Below, piece after piece: positions 1 through 10,386 of a stretch of 64,000 nucleotides of DNA. How positions within the stretch are numbered: position 1 is the first letter of the stretch; each line of letters begins with the position of its first letter. A program made the position numbers and the translations under genes. Under the pieces are notes generated by a model. It searched no databases. It was not told where the DNA came from and worked only from the letters and a program-made list of their open reading frames with translations. Origin of the DNA: Flavobacterium sp. N3904 (lineage in GTDB: Bacteria; Bacteroidota; Bacteroidia; Flavobacteriales; Flavobacteriaceae); NCBI RefSeq assembly GCF_025947305.1, contig NZ_CP110009.1, forward strand, positions 2,893,501 through 2,957,500, written 5' to 3'.

Positions 1-3000
1 GCTCCCATTTGTCTGCCAATTCGACTAAGATTCCATCTCGCACAAGCCAGTTTCCCCTAAATCCGTCTATCGAGCAATCGCCTATGGCACTCCAATACGA
101 AATGGCAGCTTTTATTAAACCGTCAATTAATTGTTTGTTGTCGTTAGAAATCTCAATTCCATCTGGTACTGCATGCGTAAGGGGCAAACCACAAAGCACT
201 TTGTTCAATGGCAAAAAGGTTTCTTCTGTTTTGCTCAATCCTGTGATGACATATTGCAAATAGTGCACTGCATTAATTTGGTTTTCGGTACTACTAAACT
301 GGTTATTGAGTACCAATTTAAGGCGTTCAAACAGCATAACGATATAGCTGTTTAGGATTACAATTCCGGCATTTCTCACCGCAATGCCTTCTTTGATTGG
401 ACTTTTGGCACTTTGATTGGTTTGTATTTTCTCAATCTTCGAAAGTATTTCAACCTTTTTTGAAGTTTGGAAGATTTGTTTTTCAGTATTCAGTACTTCC
501 CTGAAGCTAAGTTGCAAAGACAATGGAAACTGATAAATATGCTTTTCAATATCCATTAGAAAATTTTTTTTGGAGACTCCTTTTTTGGTAACCAATTCCC
601 AGATTAGTTCGTTCCAAATTTTTTCAATTGAAATAATCGTCCAATTGTTATTTGCGGAGGCCTTTATCAGCTTTCTGGTGAGAAGGCTTTGTATTTCTTT
701 TGAAGTAATTCCTCTAAAATTGATAATGCCCAAAACGGAATGAAACTTCTGCAGAATTCTCAAATAGGACTCCTTGGTTTTGTCCAATTGAACTATGGCT
801 CCGCATAAATGATTAAAATTCACGGTTCGGCTGAGCCAATCCATTTGAGCTTCGGGAATGAATTTTTTTTTGATTATTTTAAAAAATATTTTGGGATGTT
901 TTAAAATGATTTCTTGAAGCAAATGGTTAATTTCAAATTTTCCTGTCCTGTCAAAATCAGTAGGAATTTGTTTTTGACAAATGATTAGGAAACACCATTC
1001 CTCTCTTTTTTTAGCGGTTAGCTTTTGGTTTAGAAATGAATTTTTATTTGTATTTGAAGGTCTGTTAGCGGCTGTTTCATTCATAATCAATCTGTTTTCT
1101 GGCATGTTGATGTCTTTATTTCCTTGAATTAATACGCAGAATTTCGTCACATCAATCGAACTATTGCTTTTCAATTGATTTAAAAAGGACTTCTGGATTT
1201 CAATTCCAAAAGATTTAATTTTTTTGGTTTGCATCAATTTTGTGATAAATTGAAAGTATTCTTTGCGTTTGCTATTGGTTACTTTTTTTGATAACTGAAT
1301 AATAACAGTTTCAATAAATGATGATGAATTATGCTCGGGACGAAGAAGTATTTCTTCTATTCCAAATAGCAGCAAATCGTTATCGAGAAGTTCTTCGGGG
1401 AAATCGTATTTTTCCTTTGCATTAAGAATTTCATATACTGTTTGTATCGTTAGTACCAGTTTTGTTTTTTCAATGTTTGCTTCTTTTACCAGTAATTGCA
1501 ATAGCTCGCGATTAAGAACCAACGGCAGTATTTTTTTTAGAAATTCTTTATTGCCATAAGAAAGCATAACCTCAAAAGCCATTTTGGGATGCAGGGAAAT
1601 ACTTTTGATGAGAGATCGTTGCAAGTCAATAAAAAGTTCTTTTTTGCTTGAAGTTTTTTGCAGTTGTAGTTCTAGTTTTGATAGTAAATTTTCGAAATGT
1701 TTTGCCGGATAATTGGAACTGTTGCGATTTATTTCGCTGCAATAAACGGCAGTCAAGTTGTTGTAAATTTCCATTGAACGGTTATTTTTTATGGAAGCAG
1801 GTATTTTTGCACTGGTAAAAGATTCCAATAATTTTTCAGTATCCAAATTATTCCTTTTGCCTAGTTTTTTTATGCAAAACAATAGGAAGTCAGTATGGTT
1901 TGCATTTTTATTTTTCAGGAGAAAAACAATTCCAATTTCCCATAACATTTTACTGTTTGTTTTCAATTTAAGATTGCTGCTTAACGTGTTCAAATAGATT
2001 ATCGTTTCAATATTCAACGACGATGGAGTAGTATCCAGTTTTGAAAACAATATTTTAATCGATATTTCATTCAGATCCTGAATAATGGAAATACACGATT
2101 TTTCAGTATTCAAAACCCGATTTGCAATTTCATTAAATTTAGTTTTATTCTCATTTCTAAGGGTAAAAATCAATTCATTCAGATTGTTTTTCCCTGTTTT
2201 AGATTTTCTTTCGGTTTTGTTTTTTAATAACCGTTCGAAAATGTCCCAGTAATTGGTTTTTATTTTTGGAGGGTAGTTGTCCTTTTTTTGTGTTTCGTAT
2301 TCTTTGGTCAGAGTTTTTAGTGAAAGTATAAAATTGTTGTTTTGCGTTGTTTTATCCGAAAGTTTAACAATTGTATTTTCGATTAATAAAATAAGGTCTG
2401 AGTAGGCAATATTGTAATGATTGGCCATTTGCAGAATGCTGCTTTTCATGAAGGCAATTTTATTGAAAAGTGTTCCTCGTTCCAATAACAAAAAGTTAAG
2501 TATAAAAAACCATAGATTTTTTTTGAAACTGGCTGTACTAGTTTGAACAATTGTTTCTTTGGTTTGAAGGTTAGTCATAATCGAAGCAAATTCAATTATA
2601 GGGCTACTGTTATTGGGTTCAAGTGCCGAAATTATTTTGGTTATGTTCTTTTCGTCAAATTGCCAGGCCATTCTTTTTCTTACCTGTTCGTGAGTTATTC
2701 CAGCTTTTTTGATAAGAGCAATGACTTCCGATAGGTTGTTTTGCAGTAAATCTGCCATTATTTGATTAATGGATCCTTCCTTATTTTGATAATTCCAAGG
2801 CAGATACCCTTCCATTAAAAAAATGGTGAGATTCTCCAGTATTGATTTTTCTTTGTTGAAAACGGCAATCCTATTTTGTTTTTGATTGTTTTGGTTGATA
2901 ATGAGTTCGGCTATTTTTTCGCGTAAATACCTGCGTAATTTTGTATTCAAATCATATTCAAGATCATTGTAATCAAGAGAGCCAAGATTCAGTTCCAGAG

Positions 3001-3181
3001 ATTGTATTCTCCAGCTTTGTTCAGGCGGGCAAAGTTCATTGAATACATTGGCAACCTCTCTGGGCAATGAGATTTTGCTCCAGGAACTCAAGCGTTCCTG
3101 AAGTCTGTAGGCTTCCCCTTTTTGGTCAAAAGTAGTTTCCCACTTTAGACTGGATACAATATGGCTATTTATTTCTTCCAT
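1..3181 (-). CDS. contractile injection system tape-measure-family protein (Afp14-like), 3' end outside window
   Basis: Minus-strand frame stays open from an ATG at 3181 to the left edge, about 1060 codons, so the C-terminus is missing. The N-terminus reads MEEINSHIVSSLKWETTF and soon afterwards LNLGSLDYNDLEYDL, the pattern of the CIS_TMP family (eCIS position 14). Close to the window edge it reads YWSAIGDCSIDGFRGNWL, which resembles the C-terminal region of that family, so probably only a few tens of residues are lost. It would set tube length or act in assembly. Its start overlaps the preceding baseplate gene by 17 bp, which implies coupled translation. Unlike Afp/PVC loci, no fibre gene lies between the two. 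Confidence 0.85.
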   Translation of the reverse strand, partial: MEEINSHIVSSLKWETTFDQKGEAYRLQERLSSWSKISLPREVANVFNELCPPEQSWRIQSLELNLGSLDYNDLEYDLNTKLRRYLREKIAELIINQNNQKQNRIAVFNKEKSILENLTIFLMEGYLPWNYQNKEGSINQIMADLLQNNLSEVIALIKKAGITHEQVRKRMAWQFDEKNITKIISALEPNNSSPIIEFASIMTNLQTKETIVQTSTASFKKNLWFFILNFLLLERGTLFNKIAFMKSSILQMANHYNIAYSDLILLIENTIVKLSDKTTQNNNFILSLKTLTKEYETQKKDNYPPKIKTNYWDIFERLLKNKTERKSKTGKNNLNELIFTLRNENKTKFNEIANRVLNTEKSCISIIQDLNEISIKILFSKLDTTPSSLNIETIIYLNTLSSNLKLKTNSKMLWEIGIVFLLKNKNANHTDFLLFCIKKLGKRNNLDTEKLLESFTSAKIPASIKNNRSMEIYNNLTAVYCSEINRNSSNYPAKHFENLLSKLELQLQKTSSKKELFIDLQRSLIKSISLHPKMAFEVMLSYGNKEFLKKILPLVLNRELLQLLVKEANIEKTKLVLTIQTVYEILNAKEKYDFPEELLDNDLLLFGIEEILLRPEHNSSSFIETVIIQLSKKVTNSKRKEYFQFITKLMQTKKIKSFGIEIQKSFLNQLKSNSSIDVTKFCVLIQGNKDINMPENRLIMNETAANRPSNTNKNSFLNQKLTAKKREEWCFLIICQKQIPTDFDRTGKFEINHLLQEIILKHPKIFFKIIKKKFIPEAQMDWLSRTVNFNHLCGAIVQLDKTKESYLRILQKFHSVLGIINFRGITSKEIQSLLTRKLIKASANNNWTIISIEKIWNELIWELVTKKGVSKKNFLMDIEKHIYQFPLSLQLSFREVLNTEKQIFQTSKKVEILSKIEKIQTNQSAKSPIKEGIAVRNAGIVILNSYIVMLFERLKLVLNNQFSSTENQINAVHYLQYVITGLSKTEETFLPLNKVLCGLPLTHAVPDGIEISNDNKQLIDGLIKAAISYWSAIGDCSIDGFRGNWLVRDGILVELADKWE

Positions 3182-5894
3182 TTTGTGCTTCTAAAATTGA
3201 GGTTAAACTGCTTACAAGACTCATTGTTGACTGAACAGGGTCTATTACGGGTTGTTTTTCTTTATTGTCATTGTATCTCAAACTTTCATACCAATGAATA
3301 TAATCAGGAATAAACCCATCCAATTGTTGGCTGCTTAAAAAAAAGCATTCATAGTTGACATTGACCGGAAGGTTTATTTTAAGAAATTGTTTCAAACGTT
3401 TCTTAAATTCTGGTGTTTGAAATAGCGGAATAAAATCCGGAAATAGCAATAAAATAGTCTTTTTGAAGACTTTGCCTTCAATAGTCACTTTTTCATTTTC
3501 AGACGAAATGATGGTACGATAAAAATAATTCGATTTTTCTGTTTTTGTATAATCGTTTTGATTTTCGATTGTGGCATTGGTAGTTTCAAATGAATATTTT
3601 GTGTCAGAAAACAATAAATATCCCTGTTCCAGTTGAGAATCTAATGTGGATTGATCTAATGCGTTTAAAATATAATTTAGGTTTGTTACCGTTTGAAAAT
3701 CAATATTTTCTATGCTGTAAATGCTGTAATTTACTGGGTTGCCTTTTATTATTTCAAAATCAAATTTCAAATGATTCAAGAGCAATACCGATTCAATAAG
3801 TAAGCTACCGTGTTTTTTCTCTGTAAACCACAATGCTTGCTGAATTGTTTTGGATGCATCTTGATTTAATTGCTCTCCAGTGTAATTTGTCGGAGAATCC
3901 AATTGAGTTGCGATAAAATTCAAATATAGATTTCTCAATCCAAACAGTAAATTCAGTTTTAATTCGAACGATGAAAAATTATTGAAATCTTGTGGATTTA
4001 ATTTTTCTTTTTTATTGATTTGCTCAGATTTGAAGATGAAATCGGAAGTGTTGTCATTGATAAAACGTAACTGTTTTTCTTTTACCATTGATAGGTTGGT
4101 ATCAATATTTCCGTCAACAGTATTGGTTATTTTTGAGGCACTTAGGTAATCGTATCCTTTTTGTCTGTTATAGGACAATAATCCAATATTTTGCAAATAC
4201 AAACTCTTCAAGATTAATTGGTCTTTTCTTTTGTCACCGGTATAAACAGTGTCATTGATAATCGAATCGATAAGTATTGGAGCTTCTCCGTGTCTGGCGA
4301 GCAGGTGATCCAGTAATTTATTTCTTCGATCCAAATTTGTATTTTCCTCTTCCATCAGTTTCATCAAACCGAATATGTAGGGATTATAAGGGTCTTGTTG
4401 GTATTCAAACCAGCTTTTTTCATTTAACTCCACTTTAGATTGATTGCTGTTGCTATAATTAAAAGTGGTGTTATTTTTTAATAGAGGTTTAATATGAGGA
4501 ATTGTATATAAGGATTGGTAAAAATAGCTTGGTGAAAACATTTTGTAAGGAACTGGGTATTCCAAATGTTTTTGCTCGTATTTATTTTTTACCGCATAGA
4601 ATGTTTCCTCATCGGATGGGGCACCACAAACCGAATTTTTAAAAGAGAACAGTTTAGAAATATTGGCCAATTGAGAAAATTGGTTAGCCAATATTTGGTC
4701 AAACAATGTCAGATATCCTTTTAGTTGGCGCGATTGTGCAATTTGAACAGGATTTGAGTCATTCTCTATCGTATCTGTTCCAATACCGTATTGTTCCGGA
4801 AATGTATTTTGAATTGAATAATAAGTGTTTATGTCTCTAAAGTTACTTTTGGGTAATTTTACATTATTGCTGTTGTTTATAGTGTTTGTCGTTTCCTCAA
4901 AATTGTTAATGCTTGCCTGTAGGGGACCGAAAGTATCAAAAGGCAACTCTTTTCCGTTGCAACTTAATATCAGCTTTTGGTTTTTATAGGAATCAATTAT
5001 ATCTATGGATAGTATTTGATTCACAGTTGACTGAAGGGTAGTAACGATTTTCTCTTCTTGGTAAAGTTGAACACCCGATATTGAAATAACACCGGTTACA
5101 GATTCTATTATTGGAACTAAATCAATTGCCTGTACACTGTTTTTTTTGTTGATTAATGATTCGGTTTGAATCCAGCCATTTTTTAAATAAGGGCCGTTAT
5201 ATATTTCAGCCATTGAGTACCCTGTTTCTGTCAGATTGCTGTAACTTGTTTGTGTAATTTTTGAAAATAGGAAAGAACGAATTTTATTTTGCAGTTCGAG
5301 TAAAACTGCATAGTGGTCAGCTTCTTTTTGGAGTTCTAATTTGCCTCCTATCCAACAGTTTTCAGGCTGTAGCGCAATAGGGTCATTAAAAACTTCTCCC
5401 AAATTTCTACTTTTGTTAAGGTAATAAAATGCCGATTTGCAGATGTTGGTACGTTCGATGGAATCAACAATAGCAGGATTTATATAAAGATAAACTTGGT
5501 AAACCCTGTTAAAAGGGAATGCATTAGTACTATAGGGAAATAGCTCAACATTATCTATATTTTGTATGCCATCGATAAGGTATTTTTTATAATCATTGAT
5601 GGTATATGGTGCAGTTGTAAGTATTTCGTTTGGTAAATAAAACTGGTTTTCAATTTCAATTTTTCCGTTAGAATCCGTTAAAATATCCTGAATACTGAAA
5701 TCTGTGCAATACCCCAGTTCTGTAAGCGCATAGCAAAACTGATCCAATATGGTCACTCCGGGATCACTTGGGTTGAAGTTTGTCCACTCACTTCCAATGT
5801 GTTTATGGATATAATCGAGTGCTTCCTCTTTCAGGGATTTAAAATCCAGATGCAAAGGGAGTTGTTGGTTCGATATGTAATTTATTGTATCCAT
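3165..5894 (-). CDS. eCIS baseplate protein, Afp12-like
   Basis: A 909-residue protein with no signal peptide. Near the N-terminus (about residues 40-70) it has NPSDPGVTILDQFCYALTEL, the hallmark of large baseplate wedge proteins at eCIS position 12 (T4 gp6/gp7-like role). These proteins bind the gp25-type and position-11 proteins and transmit the contraction signal to the sheath. The gene starts 8 bp after the position-11 gene and overlaps the tape-measure gene by 17 bp, fitting one transcript. The rest of the sequence is diverse and Asn/Ser/Leu-rich, and I could not divide it into domains. Assignment rests on the N-terminal motif, size and gene order. Confidence 0.8.
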   Translation of the reverse strand: MDTINYISNQQLPLHLDFKSLKEEALDYIHKHIGSEWTNFNPSDPGVTILDQFCYALTELGYCTDFSIQDILTDSNGKIEIENQFYLPNEILTTAPYTINDYKKYLIDGIQNIDNVELFPYSTNAFPFNRVYQVYLYINPAIVDSIERTNICKSAFYYLNKSRNLGEVFNDPIALQPENCWIGGKLELQKEADHYAVLLELQNKIRSFLFSKITQTSYSNLTETGYSMAEIYNGPYLKNGWIQTESLINKKNSVQAIDLVPIIESVTGVISISGVQLYQEEKIVTTLQSTVNQILSIDIIDSYKNQKLILSCNGKELPFDTFGPLQASINNFEETTNTINNSNNVKLPKSNFRDINTYYSIQNTFPEQYGIGTDTIENDSNPVQIAQSRQLKGYLTLFDQILANQFSQLANISKLFSFKNSVCGAPSDEETFYAVKNKYEQKHLEYPVPYKMFSPSYFYQSLYTIPHIKPLLKNNTTFNYSNSNQSKVELNEKSWFEYQQDPYNPYIFGLMKLMEEENTNLDRRNKLLDHLLARHGEAPILIDSIINDTVYTGDKRKDQLILKSLYLQNIGLLSYNRQKGYDYLSASKITNTVDGNIDTNLSMVKEKQLRFINDNTSDFIFKSEQINKKEKLNPQDFNNFSSFELKLNLLFGLRNLYLNFIATQLDSPTNYTGEQLNQDASKTIQQALWFTEKKHGSLLIESVLLLNHLKFDFEIIKGNPVNYSIYSIENIDFQTVTNLNYILNALDQSTLDSQLEQGYLLFSDTKYSFETTNATIENQNDYTKTEKSNYFYRTIISSENEKVTIEGKVFKKTILLLFPDFIPLFQTPEFKKRLKQFLKINLPVNVNYECFFLSSQQLDGFIPDYIHWYESLRYNDNKEKQPVIDPVQSTMSLVSSLTSILEAQNGRNK

Positions 5895-5902
5895 TTGTGA
5901 AT

Positions 5903-8900
5903 CTAAAAAGTGATGTCGTGCTTAAGTGCAGGCACTAAAAGTGTTGTTGGACCATAGGCTCTGAGCATCGTTTTGTTTTTTTTGCAATCTATACGAATGC
6001 CAGTTTCGGGATTAATACAATAGCTGGAGAACGAAACATTATCAACAGTGGCAACTCCTTCGATAGTTTTGATAAAAGCGGTTACTTTTGCATCAGTCAA
6101 TGGTTTGTCAATTTCTATTTGGGCAGAATAACTGGCAATCCAAGGCGATAGATACAAGTTTAAGGCGCGGTTAATAGTGTTATGTAGCAGTAGTGTTTGG
6201 TATCCACTTTCAACTCCTATTTGGGCAGAAACGCAAACATATTCGAAATTAAAATTGGAAACATTTAGGTTGGCAAAAGGAGAGGAATTCTCTTTTAAGA
6301 ATTGTTTTATTTCGTCTTCAAGACAGTTTGTGACCAAAGGCACAAAAGCATTGGCATCACTGTCAGTGTCTAATTTTTTTGCGAGATAGACATTGCAGGA
6401 GTTTTGCGATTTTTTATTTACGACTTTTAGATAATAAATGGCATCGTATTTTTGAGTGATTAAAGTGTAATAATCAGTAGTGGTAATTGCCCTGTTTTTT
6501 GTTTTTAGACTGTTGCTTACTCTTTGATTTCTATTGGTTGCGCTTTCGGCAGCTTTACCTCCAAAAGAAGCAAATGGCTGAGAGAATGTTGCAATTTGAG
6601 GAATGACAGTTTGAGGTTTACTTATGGTATTGCTATTTATTTGTGGATTTATGGTATCCGATAAAAAAGAAGTACCACTGCGTTGAACACTAAATCCGTT
6701 TGTTTGTAAAAAAGTAGTTTTGGAGTACGTGTCAAGCTTTCCGGAAACTACAATCGAAATCCAGTTATTTGTTCCAGGCATAAAATTTTTACTGTTACTG
6801 CAATCGGACGGAATAGGAAGCTCTATAATACCCGAACATTTAAATTGATTGGTTCCATCCGAAAGTGCATGTATTTCGTTCCATCCCGAATCGCTTAAAT
6901 AAAAATAACTAACACTGTCTCCAGAAGTGGTTGTTGCCGAATTTCGAGCTAGTTGAAAATATAAATTCAAACTGCTGTTGCCAATCAAATGATCAAGTTC
7001 GATAAATAAGGCTCCAGTATACCCAAAAGAAGGATAAAGAGGTAAACCGTCTTTAAGATCTGTTTTTGAAGAACCCACAATAGCCGTATTTATTGCTGAT
7101 TCATAAACGATAGAATTATCAAATAGGGGATAGCTCGTAAACGGGGAATATAGAAAGTACTGCAACGGATAATTTTCTGTGTTGTCATCAAATTTATAAG
7201 TTACACTAGCCGAATAACTAGCCGAAAAGGTTTTAATTTTTGGCACAAATGGAACATTTGCTGCTGCAATGAATACCGCCTCTTTTTTACCTTTAGCCAT
7301 AGCAAGACTATTGGCATTCTGCAAGGCAATATTGGTAACAATTTTGGAATATATTTCTGATCCAAAGCCATATTCAGGCCCCGTTAAAATCATTTTAATA
7401 AAACCAGAGGTGACCGAATTATCGAATTTTAGCGGTTTGTTCTGAATACTTGGATCTGGAGTTATAGTGCCAGTATTTGATTGCGATTTTTGAGATGACA
7501 AAGGTTTATTATATACAAAAGAGCTACTGGAATCACTAACAATAGTTTTAGTAGGATCAACATTTTTTAAATCAAATAACAAAATTGGATTTGGATTGTC
7601 TGCAATTGGAACAAATATTTTGTCTAAATCTGTTTCCGCACTTTTGCTCATTTTGAATTCTTGCCATGATTTTTCCTGAAGGAGATTAAAATCAACAGTA
7701 AAGCAACTATTGTTGTAAGTAGTAGATTTTTCTATTGGTTTTGGTTTATTTCCGACACTGGATATAATATTAACAATTTTTGAAAGTGCCTTTGTAGCAT
7801 CCTTTTTATCTGGTTTTGTGGCTGAAATTTTGTCCTCCTTTTTATCCAAATAATTATTGTATTGGTCATAATACATTTCAAAATCCGAAGGTAATTTATC
7901 CCAATCAATATCAATTTGAAAGGAATCCAACGGTTTACTCAATATTTCACTATTTCCAATTATAAAATTGGAATTCGCCAGCGGAATTGGGCCAAAAGGA
8001 GGGAAGGGATTTTTAGTGCTTAGTTCCCCATAATCATTATACAATTGGCAAGACTTAATACCCGATACCGCTACTGTTATGGTAATCGAAATTACTTTTG
8101 GAGCTGTGTTAGGATTGGCGATGGAATGAAATAAGATTTTAATCATCGGCCATTCACTATGCAAGCCGTCTGGATTAACCAGGAAAGGTTCAATAGCAAT
8201 TTGTGTCGGTTTAATATCGATTTTTATGGCAACAATGCAGGTCTTTTGAGATGTATTTAATGTAAAATCTGATGGGTCTAGTTCAAGTTTCAGCCAATCT
8301 TTTTGTGTACTCAAAAAGTAGTTGGCTCCCTGCAGCAAGCTTAAGTCAATTGTTGCATCAAATTCCAGACTCAAAGTAATATTTCTTTGTCCTTCTCTCA
8401 ACAATAGCATTGGAGAAGCAAAAGCCATGCCTATTGGTAAAGGATTGGCAGTTGGATTGATTTCTCCAAAAGTTGGCCAGCTTAGTATTTTGTCATCTAC
8501 ATCTTTTTGAACACTAGTCGGTTTACTGATGGATTGCAAATTATAGGCAGAAGCGTTTGGCAGGTTTTGATAGCAAACTGTTTGGACACTTACAATACTT
8601 GCTGGATTTAGATTTACGTTTTTCTGTGAAACAAATAAAACAGGATTTTTTTGCTCGTCAATTCCAGCATCAAATAAGGTGCCACTGGGTATACTATAAA
8701 CCGCATTGTTTTTCGCAAGAGCGGCACACAAAAATACATTATCTGCAGTAGCAGGTAATTCGGTTTGTTTTAAAATTTCGGTATAATAAAAATCAAGATG
8801 TCTCTGTGAAATTCCGTTCAGCTGATTCTGTTGCGCTTTTAAAACATTTATAAAAGACCGTAAAAGTGTCGTGTCTGGAAATCTGCTTTTTTTATGGCTT

Positions 8901-9655
8901 AGTTTTTTAAATTCATTCGTAGAATGATGGATAACAGTTTCTAAAAAATGAAACAATCGATCTCCTATTGTTGTCAAAACACCTAAACTGAAAGAAGTCA
9001 TGCTATCAGCCTGATTGATGATACTCTCTTCTTTTTCAAATCCAAAAACTTCCCAAAACGGTTTTTTGTCCTTGTAATTTTTCCAGATGTCGGAATTAAA
9101 AAAACTAAATTCACTTTGAGGTGCAGTTGTAATTGTGACATTTATTCCTTTCATTGACTGGGCATACAAGTATTGTCTAAAGGATTGAACAGCCCAAAAA
9201 TCAATACTGTATTTGGTTTTTACTTCGTGTATAACATAATTCTTGAGGTCATACATTTCGTCAGTTCCTTGCATATAATGCGTCCAACGTTCTATAATTT
9301 TATAAATAGAAGTAAGGTGGTCGAATAATTTATTCAAGGCATCTGAATTCAAATTTATATCATTTTCCTTTTGGTCCAATTGTTGGATCTCAGCACAACT
9401 GTTTTTGTAAATTGAGTGTAAGTTTTTGTAATTTGTTTTTGATATGGAGGCCATTAAAAAAACAGGATCTTTCAGCAAAAATGGACTCCAGTTGCCTTCA
9501 ATGGTATTGGTGTCATTATAAAAATTGATTAACGTGCCAAATTCACTAAGAAAACACAGCCAATCTTGCTCGGTTCTTCCATCTATTAAAAACGGATTTG
9601 GAACGAGGGATTCGTTTAGTGAATTAATGGCGCTATTTTGATCAATTGTAATCAT
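5903..9655 (-). CDS. eCIS large baseplate protein, Afp11/baseplate-J-like
   Basis: A 1250-residue protein between the gp25-like and Afp12-like genes, which is position 11 in Afp/PVC order. The C-terminal third contains NRAITTTDYYTLITQKYDAI, then an SAQIGVESGYQ segment and a final segment around IEGVATVDNVSF; this is the arrangement of phage baseplate J/gp6-type wedge proteins. The middle (about residues 600-1050) is rich in Ser, Asn, Lys and Thr and may form variable surface domains. The start codon shares one base with the stop of the gp25-like gene. It likely forms the outer wedge of the baseplate. Family is fairly sure; domain boundaries are not. Confidence 0.8.
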   Translation of the reverse strand: MITIDQNSAINSLNESLVPNPFLIDGRTEQDWLCFLSEFGTLINFYNDTNTIEGNWSPFLLKDPVFLMASISKTNYKNLHSIYKNSCAEIQQLDQKENDINLNSDALNKLFDHLTSIYKIIERWTHYMQGTDEMYDLKNYVIHEVKTKYSIDFWAVQSFRQYLYAQSMKGINVTITTAPQSEFSFFNSDIWKNYKDKKPFWEVFGFEKEESIINQADSMTSFSLGVLTTIGDRLFHFLETVIHHSTNEFKKLSHKKSRFPDTTLLRSFINVLKAQQNQLNGISQRHLDFYYTEILKQTELPATADNVFLCAALAKNNAVYSIPSGTLFDAGIDEQKNPVLFVSQKNVNLNPASIVSVQTVCYQNLPNASAYNLQSISKPTSVQKDVDDKILSWPTFGEINPTANPLPIGMAFASPMLLLREGQRNITLSLEFDATIDLSLLQGANYFLSTQKDWLKLELDPSDFTLNTSQKTCIVAIKIDIKPTQIAIEPFLVNPDGLHSEWPMIKILFHSIANPNTAPKVISITITVAVSGIKSCQLYNDYGELSTKNPFPPFGPIPLANSNFIIGNSEILSKPLDSFQIDIDWDKLPSDFEMYYDQYNNYLDKKEDKISATKPDKKDATKALSKIVNIISSVGNKPKPIEKSTTYNNSCFTVDFNLLQEKSWQEFKMSKSAETDLDKIFVPIADNPNPILLFDLKNVDPTKTIVSDSSSSFVYNKPLSSQKSQSNTGTITPDPSIQNKPLKFDNSVTSGFIKMILTGPEYGFGSEIYSKIVTNIALQNANSLAMAKGKKEAVFIAAANVPFVPKIKTFSASYSASVTYKFDDNTENYPLQYFLYSPFTSYPLFDNSIVYESAINTAIVGSSKTDLKDGLPLYPSFGYTGALFIELDHLIGNSSLNLYFQLARNSATTTSGDSVSYFYLSDSGWNEIHALSDGTNQFKCSGIIELPIPSDCSNSKNFMPGTNNWISIVVSGKLDTYSKTTFLQTNGFSVQRSGTSFLSDTINPQINSNTISKPQTVIPQIATFSQPFASFGGKAAESATNRNQRVSNSLKTKNRAITTTDYYTLITQKYDAIYYLKVVNKKSQNSCNVYLAKKLDTDSDANAFVPLVTNCLEDEIKQFLKENSSPFANLNVSNFNFEYVCVSAQIGVESGYQTLLLHNTINRALNLYLSPWIASYSAQIEIDKPLTDAKVTAFIKTIEGVATVDNVSFSSYCINPETGIRIDCKKNKTMLRAYGPTTLLVPALKHDITF

Positions 9656-10092
9656 TATTTTTTGGCTAAGTTGGTTCCTTCTTTCAAATGAAAAGGGAAC
9701 ACATAATTGTGTCGGGTGTTTGTTTGTTTATAGATGTAAATTATCAATATTTCCAATAGTCCATTTATTGTATCTGTTGTGGCAACCCGAACTTCTTTGA
9801 CCAGTATTCTAGGTTCGTAGCGCAAGAGCGAAAACTGAATGGTTTCTATAATTTCGCCCTTTAGGCTGTTGTCAATTTTTCTAAACATAAATTGTTGCAA
9901 ACCAGAGCCAAAGTTGGCTTCCAATGTGCGTTCCCCTTTACGGGTATTCAAAATGATAGCAATCGATTCGTTTATGTTTGTCTCATTTGCAGATAAACTC
10001 AGTTGAAGATTACCCACAGAAAAGGTTACTGGAAATGACCATCCTGAACCTAAAAATACGTTCTCTTTTTTGTTTTCTATACTATCCACCAA
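9655..10092 (-). CDS. eCIS baseplate gp25/GPW-family protein, Afp9-like
   Basis: A 145-residue protein with the T4 gp25 pattern: GSGWSFPVTFS near residue 15, NTRKGERTLEANFGSGL around residues 48-64, and LLRYEPRILVKEVRV near residue 90. Members of this family sit at the baseplate-sheath junction and start sheath polymerisation. The gene overlaps the upstream PAAR gene by 11 bp and the downstream baseplate gene by one base, so the three are probably translationally coupled. Length is normal for the family. The order PAAR then gp25 is the reverse of Afp9-Afp10. Confidence 0.9.
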   Translation of the reverse strand: MVDSIENKKENVFLGSGWSFPVTFSVGNLQLSLSANETNINESIAIILNTRKGERTLEANFGSGLQQFMFRKIDNSLKGEIIETIQFSLLRYEPRILVKEVRVATTDTINGLLEILIIYIYKQTNTRHNYVFPFHLKEGTNLAKK

Positions 10093-10381
10093 TTATAACA
10101 TTAAATGCTCCTAAGAGGATTGATCCTCCATGAGCGGTTTGATCGCCAATTCTTGCGGCGGGAACTCCACCTATCATTACCGTTGCCGATCCTTTTATTA
10201 TAGAATCGGGTGGTCCTACACATACGAGCATATCGCCGACTCTGGCTGCGGGTAATCCCACAATTAACACAGTTGGTTCTCCTGGGCCTATTATTGGTCC
10301 GCCTACATGTGGAATGGGAGGCAATCCGGGGGTTACCATCGGGCATTCGTGAAAATCTGTAAGTCTTGCTGCTGGTGGCAT
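10082..10381 (-). CDS. PAAR-domain spike tip protein, Afp10-like
   Basis: A 99-residue protein that is a PAAR-type sharpening tip. It starts MPPAARLTDFHECP and has a second copy of the repeat, VPAARIGDQTAHGGSI, with further VGLPAARVGDMLVC in between. The conserved His and Cys residues (H11, C13, a Cys near 53, a His near 84) fit metal binding at the cone apex. It would cap the VgrG-like spike encoded just upstream (5 bp gap). No effector extension is present, so it is a bare tip rather than a toxin carrier. Confidence 0.92.
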   Translation of the reverse strand: MPPAARLTDFHECPMVTPGLPPIPHVGGPIIGPGEPTVLIVGLPAARVGDMLVCVGPPDSIIKGSATVMIGGVPAARIGDQTAHGGSILLGAFNVIIGG

Positions 10382-10386
10382 AGTTA

